From Bog-473 sp963779735 (GTDB taxonomy: Bacteria > Actinomycetota > Acidimicrobiia > Acidimicrobiales > RAAP-2), in contig CAVZZJ010000003.1 in NCBI GenBank assembly GCA_963779735.1, positions 124,001 to 188,000 of the forward strand: a stretch of 64,000 nucleotides of DNA, given 5' to 3'. The translations under genes and the position numbers were made by a program. Positions 45,170 through 53,530 of the stretch are shown here, one piece after another (position 1 is the stretch's first letter; every line of letters begins with the position of its first letter). The notes below the pieces were generated by a model, which saw only the letters and a list, made by a program, of their open reading frames with translations, was not told the origin of the DNA and searched no databases.

Positions 45170-45747
45170 TCATGACTGCCCTTCCGGGTCGAGGCTGTCG
45201 AGCAGGCCCTGATAGATGGATTGTCGTCGCTGTTGGCCGTGTCGGGCGGCGTGATCGGCTTGAGCGGTGGTGTGTTTGAACTCGATAGTGGTGGCGAACA
45301 ACCCGCAGCCTTCACAGATCGCTTCGAAGTTGCAGTCGAGCTCAGCCGGCCGTGTGCACCATCCGTTGGCCAGCATCCTGCGATGCTCGACGCGGACGTG
45401 GCGCACGGCTGGACCTTCGGCATCAGCGTCGAGTCGACCTTGGCCGTGACGACTTGGTATTCGGCGGCCACGGTCCGGTTGGCGATTCGGGCGTATCGGG
45501 CGGTCATCTGCCGGGTCTGATGTTCCAGCAGGGCAGCGACAGCTTCGAGACGCATCCCCCGGTTGACCGCCTGGGTGCCAAGGGGCTGACGCAGCCGGTG
45601 AGGCTGGATGTGTCTCAGCCCGGCCCGTTTCGCCACCCGGTTGAGCATCCGGGTGACGGCGTGGCGGTTCGGACAAGAGCCGTGATCGAACAGCAGCACC
45701 AACGGCAAGGCTCCCGCCTCCTCGATCGAGACTGCGGGCGCGACCAT
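45170..45747 (-). pseudogene. tyrosine recombinase (phage-type integrase) remnant
   Basis: A decayed site-specific integrase. Frame A has HAVTRMLNRVAKRAGL, IQPHRLRQPLGTQAVNRGMR, LLEHQ and MTARYARIANRTVA, corresponding to the H-x-L-R box and the catalytic-Tyr helix. Near 45423 the frame jumps to frame B, which continues with DADAEGPAVRHVRVEHRRML, NGWCTRP and the Cys-rich zinc-like tail (CNFEAICEGCG). The box is also mutated (R-H-T to R-Q-P; L-G-H to L-E-H), and the N-terminal catalytic Arg is missing. It points to a former mobile element at this site. Confidence 0.78.
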
Positions 45748-45780
45748 ACGCGCTCCTACCCCGGTTGGAAGCGGGCAGAG

Positions 45781-45888
45781 GGCTCATTGGTTATCGTCGA
45801 CCTCGACGCTCGGGTGACCGTAGCGTGTGTGATGACCAAGATGGCTCCCAGCCTCGTGGATGACAGCGAGGCGCGTCGGATCTCTCGG
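45781..45888 (+). pseudogene. C-terminal remnant of a class C beta-lactamase-like serine hydrolase
   Basis: A short frame translating GSLVIVDLDARVTVACVMTK then MAPSLVDDSEARRIS. This matches the last strand and helix of class C beta-lactamase/serine hydrolases (the G-S-x-x-x-x-D-x-x-x-x-x-x-x-Y-V-M-N-x-M pattern). The rest of the gene is absent and the frame goes on into a Gly/Arg tract. A residue of a lost gene, adjacent to the integrase remnant. Confidence 0.45.
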
Positions 45889-46068
45889 CGGCGGCGCAGG
45901 CGCCGCCGCTCTTCACCTGATGGGCGGCCAACCGCGACGAGTGCCGTGACCGGACTGGTCTTGCTTCCATGTCTGGTTGGCGCGGGCAGGAGATCCGACC
46001 CTCACGTAGCCGTGGCGTGGCCGGTTGGGACGTGTCACACTCGGGGGACCGCTACCGGGGGGTGAGCA

Positions 46069-47322
46069 ATGAAGTTCACGTGGTTCAACCTGATGCCCTG
46101 GCCGCACCTGCCGGACGACTTCCGAGAGACCAACCGGTCCGTGTGGGTTGACATCGATCGAAAGCTATTCGACCCAGCGAAGGCGAACGCGATGTACCAC
46201 GAGTACATGGATCAGCTGGAGTACGCGGAGACGCTCGGCTACGACGGCATCGGGGTCAATGAGCATCACCAGAACGGTTACGGGTTGATGCCGTCACCGA
46301 ACCTGATCGCCTCTAGCCTTGCCCGCCGGACCTCCAAGGCGGCCATATGCGTGATCGGGAACTCCATCGCCCTTTATAACCCGCCGATACGGGTGGCCGA
46401 GGAGTTCGCCATGCTCGACTGCATCAGCGGAGGACGATTGGTCGCCGGTTTCCCGGTCGGCACTCCTATGGACACCAACTTCTGCTACGGGCAGATCCCG
46501 GCCCTAACACGGGACAAGTACAGCGAAGCACACGACCTGATCATGAAGGCGTGGTCGTCTGATGAGCCGTTCGCGTTCGCCGGCAAGTACACCCAACTTC
46601 GGTACGTCAACACGTGGCCGAAGCCGATTCAGCACCCGCACCCGCCGATCTACATCCCGGGGGGCGGGTCCATCGAGACGTGGGACTTCTGCCTCGACCA
46701 CGACTACAACTACTCCTACCTGTCGTTCGGAGGCTACAAGCGGGGCAAGGCGCTCCTGGACGGCTACTGGGAGCGGGTCTCGCAACGCGACAAAGACGAG
46801 TCGCCTTACCGGGCAGCGTTCGCGCAGATCATATGTGTCGCTGACACAGACGCCGAAGCCGAGAAGCTCTACGCCGAGCACATCCTCTACTTCTACAACC
46901 GCTGCCTTCACGTGTTCCCCGGTTTCGCGGATCCTCCCGGATACCGGACGATCAACACGATCAAGGCTGGCTCGCTGTCGCAGCTGACCGCAGAAGCCCA
47001 GCGGGTTTTCGCGAACCTCACCTGGAAGGATCTGGTCGAGGGAGGCCACGTCATCGCCGGAAGCCCTTCCACGGTACGAGACCAGATGGAAGACATGATC
47101 AAGAGTCTCCGGATCGGCCACGTCTTCTGCTTGTTGCACAACGGCAACCAGCCTGACTGGAAGACGAGGTATTCGAGCGAGCTGTTCGCCTCGAAGGTCA
47201 TGCCATGGTTGCGAGACCTGTGGCCAGAGTGGGCCGACGATGATCGGTGGTGGATCCATCCCCTCGAAGGTCGGGTCGACCCGACCGAGAATCTGCAGCG
47301 GACGGCGGCGCAAACGCTATGA
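46069..47322 (+). CDS. LLM class flavin-dependent monooxygenase
   Basis: A 417-residue bacterial luciferase-like (TIM barrel) monooxygenase, using reduced flavin. It opens KFTWFNLMPWPHLPDDFRET, then EYAETLGYDGIGVNEHHQNGYG (the conserved active-site loop with His-His), NSIALYNPPIRVAEEFAMLD (phosphate loop) and GGRLVAGFPVG. GGGGGGTGAGCA precedes the ATG. Coupled by an ATGA overlap to an alpha/beta hydrolase, so this is a two-gene degradative operon; a flavin reductase is not adjacent. It sits beside integrase and hydrolase remnants. Confidence 0.93.
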   Translation: MKFTWFNLMPWPHLPDDFRETNRSVWVDIDRKLFDPAKANAMYHEYMDQLEYAETLGYDGIGVNEHHQNGYGLMPSPNLIASSLARRTSKAAICVIGNSIALYNPPIRVAEEFAMLDCISGGRLVAGFPVGTPMDTNFCYGQIPALTRDKYSEAHDLIMKAWSSDEPFAFAGKYTQLRYVNTWPKPIQHPHPPIYIPGGGSIETWDFCLDHDYNYSYLSFGGYKRGKALLDGYWERVSQRDKDESPYRAAFAQIICVADTDAEAEKLYAEHILYFYNRCLHVFPGFADPPGYRTINTIKAGSLSQLTAEAQRVFANLTWKDLVEGGHVIAGSPSTVRDQMEDMIKSLRIGHVFCLLHNGNQPDWKTRYSSELFASKVMPWLRDLWPEWADDDRWWIHPLEGRVDPTENLQRTAAQTL

Positions 47323-48173
47323 CGCTCGGAATCGAACGGGAGATACGGACCGCGAAGGGCGCCAGATGCGTTGTGCGATCTTCGGGACCCGAAGACGGCA
47401 TCCCGCTGGTGTGGTTCCACGGTGCTACCGGGTGGCTCGACGACCCCCGATTTCTGGACGCGCTCGGGGAGGCGGGGTTCAAGGTCGCCGCGCCGGAAAT
47501 GCCCGGGTTCGGTGCCTCCAGTGGTGAGGACCTGTTGGAGGACATGCTCGACTTCACGTTGCACGGTTGGGATGTCGTGGAGGCACTCGGCTTGGATCGT
47601 CCGATCATCGGCGGCCACTCGATGGGCGGGATGATCGCGGCGGAGATGGCCGCGATCTGCCCGCAGAAGCCGGTCGGGCTGGTGCTGGCCGCACCCAACG
47701 GACTGTGGGACGACGAGCTTCCGATACCGGACATCTTCACCCTGCTGCCGCACCAGTTCTCCGAGTTGCTCTTCGCTGACACCACGGCCGGTGCGGCTTT
47801 GCTCACGGGCGGCGTCGACTTCCACGACATGGAAGCGCTCACCGAATTCTTCATCGGGAACTCCCGACGTCTGGGGACAGCAGGGAAGATCCTGTTTCCA
47901 CTGCCCGAACGGCAGCTCGCCAAACGCCTGTACCGCGTGACCGCCCCAACACTCCTTGTATGGGGCGAGCTCGATCGCTACCTGCTACCCGAATACGCCG
48001 ACCGATGGGAAGCAGGACTCACAGCGACGAAGTCCCTGACACGGGTAATTCTCAGCGACGTGGGACACATGACACCGCACGAGGCACCGGCGCAACTAGC
48101 TGCCGCCGTCAACACCTGGTCCCGTAATGCATTAGCCACCCAATACGCGACAGGACCTGCGAGTTTCTTCTGA
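47319..48173 (+). CDS. alpha/beta hydrolase
   Basis: A 284-residue hydrolase. The nucleophile elbow is GGHSMGGMIAAEM (Ser about 99), the oxyanion region is HGATGWLDD, the acid is Asp in WGELDRYLLPEYA, and the His is in LSDVGHMTPHEAPAQ. The order matches esterases and meta-cleavage-product hydrolases. The ATG overlaps the stop of the LLM monooxygenase (ATGA), so they are translationally coupled and probably act in sequence. Confidence 0.92.
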   Translation: MTLGIEREIRTAKGARCVVRSSGPEDGIPLVWFHGATGWLDDPRFLDALGEAGFKVAAPEMPGFGASSGEDLLEDMLDFTLHGWDVVEALGLDRPIIGGHSMGGMIAAEMAAICPQKPVGLVLAAPNGLWDDELPIPDIFTLLPHQFSELLFADTTAGAALLTGGVDFHDMEALTEFFIGNSRRLGTAGKILFPLPERQLAKRLYRVTAPTLLVWGELDRYLLPEYADRWEAGLTATKSLTRVILSDVGHMTPHEAPAQLAAAVNTWSRNALATQYATGPASFF

Positions 48174-48979
48174 GTCACCGAGTGAATCCCCAAAGCACCA
48201 ATCAACACCGGGCGAGGACGGGCGCCCAGACTGTCGGTACCGAATCCCGACCCGCGCCACGGTGGCTCCGCCGACCCGAACGACGGTGATGACTTCAGCG
48301 TCAGCCGGCGACTGACGGTCAAATCCGCCCCGATCCGGCACGCAGATCGTGGGTGGTCCCGAGCATTAGGTTTACATCCGGAACTCGAACTGGTGATCGA
48401 GCCACTGATTGGCCAGCTTGAATCATTCGGTGCGATACGCCGGGTCGATGCCGGGACTGGCGTCCGAGCGCAGTCGGGTCCTTTCGAGAGCGGATGGGCG
48501 CTCTCTGGGTTCGGGGTTCAGCTCTTGAACCACCTCGACGGCGAGCTTTAGGGGGCCCCAGCTTCGGATCGATCCCATCCCTCGACTGTCGGTTCTTTCC
48601 CCCTGGCCACGGAGCTCCTGGGGTTGGCGGGGCGCACGGTATCGCAGGGCCGAGACTGCCTTCGGGTAACCAGCTGGCCCCTGATCTGACAGCGCCAGAT
48701 CATTACTTACGCGTGCACCCTTAAGCATCCGAGCTTGGAGTTCGTCCCGCTCAGAACGACGGTTATCGCTTCCCTGCGAGGTCGGTCCAAGCGGGTCGGC
48801 CGGGCGTCCCGAATGGGAACGGCAAACGGTATTGCTCACTCTGGATCTTCGACCTCCGGCCGGGTGTCCGCTAGGGAGTCCCTGGGTGACACACGACCGG
48901 ACGTGGATCGGTCAAGTGCAACTGAGGCCTTGACTTCGCGTCGGTCGGTTCGCATTCGAGCCGAGACCTTGAGCTGTAA
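48174..48979. other. long non-coding stretch
   Basis: About 800 bases with no recognisable gene, RNA or element on either strand. Possible frames are in Arg/Pro/Ser-rich, unconserved-looking sequence. A decayed gene may once have been here, but I cannot name one. Confidence 0.5.
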
Positions 48980-50188
48980 TCAGAGGGGCGGGGGGCACAC
49001 GATTCCGGCCCCAGCAAGAAGCCCCGACCAGGTGGCACGACTTACCTTCCACTTTCCGTCGACCAAGACAGCACGCCCTTCCCGAATGCCGATGACAGGA
49101 TGCCTGGACCAAACGACAGCCTCCGTGGAGCCGAGGAATTTGATCTTCTCCGGTGGGGTCCCAGCTCCTTCGTAAACGTATTGCGGGAACCGCTTCTGGA
49201 TCTCCTCTGAGCTCGGGCCAAGATTCTCACCCCGCTCGACGTTGACGAGACCGGCGCCATCCCTGCTCCGCTCGCCCATGTGCTCCCAAGCTCTCTCGAT
49301 CTCCCGGCGTGCAGTGGCCTCGTCGGTGGGAGGTGGACTCTTCGGTATATGTTGAGCCGCCAACTGCTCGAGATCGACTGGAGTGTGGCCACCACCCAGA
49401 TTGGAGCGCATGGCTTCTTGAAGCTGTACTGGGTCTTCGGGGTCGATGCTGGTGATATCGATGCCCCTTGACTTCAGACGCTCGAGCAGCACCTCACCCT
49501 GCGAGCGCACGGGAGATCCGTCCGGGGTGTCGAAGGCGAACATTGCAGGGTCAATGGGTTGGCCGACCACAAGCTCGTCGATCTCGAAGCGTGAGATCAA
49601 CTCTCCGTCGAATCGACCTTCGTAGTGCAGGACAATACCCAGCTCCTGGTCGAACCAGAACTCGACATCTTCCCCAGCTATGGCCCATACGGGTATACGA
49701 GGACGCACCGATTCGATTTCCTCGGCAGCTGCGTGCCAACAAGGGCGTCCCCTATGAGTGGGCGTATCTACGATCCGCAACTTGAAAGATCCCAGCAAAG
49801 CAGCGGGCTCGAAAAACGGACCGAGTTGAGCGAGAGGTGCAGACCGCTGCCTCTGATCCGACGTCACCATTCCGCCCGTTCCTGGAGAGTAGTGAAAACT
49901 CTTGCCTGGGATCCCGATCGACCGGGATCCATCTCGGTCGACCCGACCCTGCCCCTCGGAGTACCAAAACTTAATCGTGGATTCCGAGAAGCCCGGCGGA
50001 GGCACTTCCCCCCTTCTCGACGCCTGCATCAGATGTACGACAGATCCGGAGCGGCCGGGACGACGATTCAGCCGCTCGACGAACTGCTGCATTTTTTCGG
50101 GATCATTACCCTGACGGGCTGAGCCAAAGAATGATGTCGCCCGCGGAGCATCGTGAATCGCTTCGAGGAGGAATCCGAGCTGGGCCAC
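48980..50188 (-). CDS. hypothetical protein, LolA-like middle region (402 aa)
   Basis: A long clean frame. About 45-250 is beta-rich and carries FWYSEGQGRVDRDGSR, EFWFDQELGIVLHYEGRFDG and ISRFEIDELVVGQPIDPAMF, which resembles LolA/LppX-type half-barrels of cytoplasmic or sigma-regulator-linked proteins. The C-terminal part (about 290-400) is a separate segment with charged helices. No signal peptide is seen. The GTG at 50188 has weak upstream support, so the N-terminus is uncertain. I do not assign a function. Confidence 0.6.
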   Translation of the reverse strand: MAQLGFLLEAIHDAPRATSFFGSARQGNDPEKMQQFVERLNRRPGRSGSVVHLMQASRRGEVPPPGFSESTIKFWYSEGQGRVDRDGSRSIGIPGKSFHYSPGTGGMVTSDQRQRSAPLAQLGPFFEPAALLGSFKLRIVDTPTHRGRPCWHAAAEEIESVRPRIPVWAIAGEDVEFWFDQELGIVLHYEGRFDGELISRFEIDELVVGQPIDPAMFAFDTPDGSPVRSQGEVLLERLKSRGIDITSIDPEDPVQLQEAMRSNLGGGHTPVDLEQLAAQHIPKSPPPTDEATARREIERAWEHMGERSRDGAGLVNVERGENLGPSSEEIQKRFPQYVYEGAGTPPEKIKFLGSTEAVVWSRHPVIGIREGRAVLVDGKWKVSRATWSGLLAGAGIVCPPPL

Positions 50189-50278
50189 GGGAAAAGTCTA
50201 ACGCTGGTGGGCTTGGAGCTCTCGGAAGAGGATCCTCCAGTGGACAGGACCATATTGGGGAGCGCAGTAGTTGTGCGT

Positions 50279-50728
50279 TCACCCCATGCGCGTGTGAATC
50301 GTGATTGCCTCGTAGTTCGTCATTGGGCCCTGTACCCGCCAACGCTCCTGCACGATGTTGCTCGACCGTACGAAGGTGGCTATCTCATGGCGGTCATCGC
50401 CGCAGAGGTGGTTGCTCTGCCACGCCCCGGTGCTGAGGTCGAGGTCGACGAAGGGCCTCCCGTTGGCGAAGTAGACCATCACGGTCATGTCATCAAGCTG
50501 CCTGTATTCGAGGGTGCGACGGGCTTGTCCTGTGTGGGTCCCGAAGTGCAGCTCGCCCACCTCGGCGTAGTGCGCTCGCGCCTCGAGGGCAACTCTGCAA
50601 CCGATCGGAACCTCCGTGAGGGTAGCCGTTCCTTTGAACGAGCCTCGGGTCCCGGTCCGGTGATCCTCGATTGAACGCGCGATTGCCCATGTGCCGCGCA
50701 GGAACCCGAGCGTGTCGACGATCTCCAT
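50279..50728 (-). CDS. DUF6314 family protein
   Basis: A 149-residue protein of the small DUF6314 lipocalin-like group: LGFLRGTWAIARSIED, GSFKGTATLTEVP, LEYRQLDDMTVMVYFANGRP and CGDDRHEIATFVRSSNIVQE. These are conserved in actinobacteria, with no known role. The ATG at 50728 is used. It is downstream of and on the same strand as the 48980 gene's promoter side, but separated by 90 bases. Confidence 0.8.
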   Translation of the reverse strand: MEIVDTLGFLRGTWAIARSIEDHRTGTRGSFKGTATLTEVPIGCRVALEARAHYAEVGELHFGTHTGQARRTLEYRQLDDMTVMVYFANGRPFVDLDLSTGAWQSNHLCGDDRHEIATFVRSSNIVQERWRVQGPMTNYEAITIHTRMG

Positions 50729-51077
50729 CGGTCTCGATTGTGCCTCTTCAGGCCAGGGCAAGGAAGTCGTGTGGGCGATTATTGGCTCACCATAAATTGG
50801 AGGTGGTTAGATGCGTCCACGCGGGTGACCTCCCCACCCCGTCCGTGTCTGGCAGGTCGTCGCCGGGACGGCGATGGGTGCCTACAGATCGTTTCGGCAC
50901 CGCCATCACGGGGCGCTGGCTGATGACCGCAAGCAGTTCCCATGCGCCGGCTTGCTTGCCAACAGCTAACCCGCCTCAAACGGCACCATGGGGATAGTCA
51001 CGGGAAGGCAAGTCCCACTCGGTATCCGGCAATCCCGAGGGTCAGTCGTCGCATCCCCCAGGGCATGAGTTCGCTGG

Positions 51078-51245
51078 CTAGTGCTTGCTCTCGATCTCTT
51101 CTGCGACCCGGTGGACAGCCTCGCCCATGTGAACCAGTGCCGTGCCGATGGCGTCGAGCCATTCCTCGTGCCGGGCGTGCCGGGCATCCTTGATTGCAGC
51201 GTGAACCTTGGCGAGCTTCTCTTCTACTTCCGATATAAGTGTCAT
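51078..51245 (-). CDS. putative small helical protein (55 aa)
   Basis: MTLISEVEEKLAKVHAAIKD followed by ARHARHEEWLDAIG, then TALVHMGEAVHRVAEEIESK. A long charged amphipathic helix pattern is what one expects from a coding frame, and codon use has few rare bases. Against it: weak upstream ribosome site (TTGAGCC) and no family recognised. A divergent 64-codon frame begins one base away at 51244, and at most one of the two can be real. Confidence 0.4.
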   Translation of the reverse strand: MTLISEVEEKLAKVHAAIKDARHARHEEWLDAIGTALVHMGEAVHRVAEEIESKH

Positions 51246-51462
51246 GGCTCAATGGTACGACCGAGCTGTGCCGCTGGGTGACAGCGCCCCGGCTGTTGCG
51301 TCGCTGGTTGAAATCGCAGGGGATACCGGTCGAATCATATGTCTATTCGGGCCGAGCGGGATGTGCCGATACCGGGACGTAGTGGTGGCCCAGTACGCCG
51401 GTTACGTCGGTAGTTCGACACCAAGGGAATGCTCATAAGGAATGTCACTTGCAACGAATCGG
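51246..51462. other. non-coding stretch
   Basis: About 215 bases with no supported gene; the frame from 51244 has no motif. Confidence 0.4.
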
Positions 51463-51918
51463 TCATCCCCTAAAACGCATGGCTTCGAATGGGATCGACG
51501 GTTCGACTATCCCCTGCACATAAATGTACATTCGTCGGATCTTGTCCGCTTCGTTGAATTCGTAGACGTTCATCGAGTCGACCACGTTGACTTTCCCTTC
51601 TCGGAAGTGCCGCTCCTCGATTTCGTAAAAGACCAGGTTTGAAACCTCCGTTACCCTCCGCACAGTGGTCTCGAACCCCTTGGCATTCGCAAACTGTCCC
51701 AGGAACTCGATGTATTCCTGCCAGTTCATTACTTCACGCCAGATTCCTACTCTTTCGAACTCTTCTATCGCCGCTAGCTCGGACAGGGGAGCATAGTCAG
51801 CCTTGCTGAAACCGGGTTGCTTCGCTGCTGTCACTAGGCGATCGATAATTTCTGCGAACTGCCGAACCCTGTCGGTCAGCGAGCGGTCGTTTTTTGAGCT
51901 GAGGTCGTTATTGATCAT
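51463..51918 (-). CDS. SnoaL-like / NTF2-fold protein
   Basis: A 151-residue NTF2-like protein: DRVRQFAEIIDRLVTAAKQP, ELAAIEEFERVGIWREVMNW, YIEFLGQFANAKGFETTVRR and EIEERHFREGKVNVVDSMNV. The E-F-E-R-V-G-x-W-R-E-V-M signature is specific for a SnoaL-like clade. Base composition is less GC-rich than neighbours. The 5' region has an inverted repeat (51920-51933) directly ahead of the ATG. Confidence 0.75.
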   Translation of the reverse strand: MINNDLSSKNDRSLTDRVRQFAEIIDRLVTAAKQPGFSKADYAPLSELAAIEEFERVGIWREVMNWQEYIEFLGQFANAKGFETTVRRVTEVSNLVFYEIEERHFREGKVNVVDSMNVYEFNEADKIRRMYIYVQGIVEPSIPFEAMRFRG

Positions 51919-51960
51919 AGGTACAAACGTACCCTGCGGTTGTGGCGATACCATAGGAAG

Positions 51961-52203
51961 TTACCTAGCGCCGTAGCGAGCATTCCCTCGTTTCCTTGTA
52001 TCAGCGTCTCACGATGCTCATTCGGATCAACGGATTCGTTCTCCTATTCAGTTCGGTGATCGCCGAGATCGTTCCTGTACTTTCGGGATGCCGGGGCTAA
52101 CGGGGTCGTCGGTAGCCCACGACACTCCGTTGTAGTTGAGTCCGCTCAGCCTGCCACAGTTCGCCGGTACGGCGGGCTCTCATCGGTCTAATATCATCAA
52201 GCC
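51961..52203. other. non-coding stretch
   Basis: About 240 bases, AT-richer than the average here, with no supported gene. Confidence 0.5.
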
Positions 52204-52461
52204 ATGTCGGAGCGATTGGACCCATCTTGGTCGGTCGTGGCGAGCCCTTCGACTCCCGCCGTGGATCGTTGCGTCGACATCTTTAGACGGCCTGACGGAA
52301 CGTTCGGATTCGAGGAATTCCGACGCGACCCCGAAGATATGGGTAGCTGGACCCCGATCGCCTACTACTCAGCTAGGGAGTTCGCCAACGAGGCCGAAGC
52401 AATCGCCGCCGCCCGAGATGCCGTAGCTTGGCTTCCTGCGGTGCTCGACAGCTCGACCTGA
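52204..52461 (+). CDS. small conserved hypothetical protein (85 aa)
   Basis: A short but recognisable unit: VDRCVDIFRRPDGTFGFEEF, RRDPEDMGSWTPIAYYSARE and EAIAAARDAVAWL. The GTFGFEEFRRDPED block is typical of a small family of uncharacterised bacterial proteins. No partner genes are near, so no role can be set. ATG start, no strong ribosome site. Confidence 0.7.
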   Translation: MSERLDPSWSVVASPSTPAVDRCVDIFRRPDGTFGFEEFRRDPEDMGSWTPIAYYSAREFANEAEAIAAARDAVAWLPAVLDSST

Positions 52462-52639
52462 ACCCGTAGGTGCCTGGCCTATCCAATCACCTTCGGGGTA
52501 CCCCTTAGCCATACTGTGTTTAGGAGGACATGGGAGACGTGGGCAATTGCCGCATGGGTAAGTGGTGGTCGCTGGGTCGAAGAAAGGAACCGTGATGCCG
52601 CTCAGAACGAAGCTGGGCGAAGATGCCACCGAGCCCCGT

Positions 52640-53119
52640 CTAAGCGCCAGGCACGTTGGTTGGAGTGGTTGCCGAAGGTGTACATACGTCTAACTCGACA
52701 GAACTGCCAACGGGACGTTGGGCGCCCGGTGCAGGGAGCTGCCCAACGACCTGGCCTCCGTCCCATTTTGGTGGCTGGCCTGCGTCACACGATTGCCATT
52801 CCACCTCCAGGATCTGATAGGTGAATCCAGCTTGTTTGATGTCATTGATGGCCGCAGCGCCACCTTGCTGTTTGCCGATTTCCGAGGCATCTGGGACTGC
52901 TGCGGTCCGAATAGTTGTGGTCGTCGTACTCGGTGGCGTTGTCGTGGTGGTCGTCGTTGTAGGTGTGGTTGTGGTTGTGGTTGTGCTTGTGGTGGTGGTT
53001 CCCTTCTGATCGGCCAGACTCCCACCGGATGAACCACACGCTGAAACGCAGGCCCCCAAGGCCGCGACACCGAGCACGATGGCAGCCACTCGGTATCCTC
53101 TCCTCCACGTTTGGCTCAT
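52640..53119 (-). CDS. PASTA-domain lipoprotein
   Basis: A 159-residue exported protein. The signal peptide ends with a lipobox near AACVSACG, followed by a tract of about 30 Thr with a few Pro (encoded by an ACN repeat at about 52915-53005), and a single PASTA-like fold: VPDASEIGKQQGGAAAINDI, GFTYQILEVE and VGQLPAPGAQRPVGSSVELD. PASTA domains sense muropeptides. The start M at 53119 has weak ribosome support. Poly-Thr linkers of this kind are frequent in Acidimicrobiia. Confidence 0.8.
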   Translation of the reverse strand: MSQTWRRGYRVAAIVLGVAALGACVSACGSSGGSLADQKGTTTTSTTTTTTTPTTTTTTTTPPSTTTTTIRTAAVPDASEIGKQQGGAAAINDIKQAGFTYQILEVEWQSCDAGQPPKWDGGQVVGQLPAPGAQRPVGSSVELDVCTPSATTPTNVPGA

Positions 53120-53530
53120 TCCGCTAGTGTCGCTGACAGGCATCACCCGAAGGTCCTCGCAGTCGCAACGTGCACCCAATTCTGCGCGCTATTGCCTGTA
53201 GCACAGGACTCGGAGCTGCATCGGCCAAGAAGAGAAGCCCGCCATGTCGCCCGATGGACAGGCCAGAGAATGCTGACCGAAACGAGCACATGAAGAAGCG
53301 GTCTTCAAATGTGCACACGTAGCCGATCATGCGTCAACACCTCTGGGTTCTGGTCGAGTCCAGATGCTGGGAGGAGGTTCGGATTTCATCTGGGCTCATT
53401 TCCTTTTTGATTAGCACCGTGACTCTCGTTACGCCGAGAGTCGTGACCCGAGCCATCCCATTCGATAGTCAGCGATCTCCTGTCCCGTGCTGGGACCGAG
53501 GCTCCGAGCGCCTTCCCGTGCCGGCTGAAG
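53120..53530. other. non-coding stretch before the Nramp gene
   Basis: About 410 bases with no gene. A perfect hairpin with 8-base arms GACTCTCG/CGAGAGTC (53421-53428 and 53435-53442) and a 6-base loop lies about 90 bases ahead of the Nramp start; it could be regulatory, but there is no downstream T-run. Confidence 0.55.

Noticed and set aside
51244..51438. 64-codon plus-strand frame MAQWYDRAVPLGDSAP...
   Set aside because: No motif or family, and it would exclude the helical minus-strand frame, which has better coding character.
52915..53005. Microsatellite as a separate element
   Set aside because: It is the poly-Thr linker of the PASTA lipoprotein and stays in frame.
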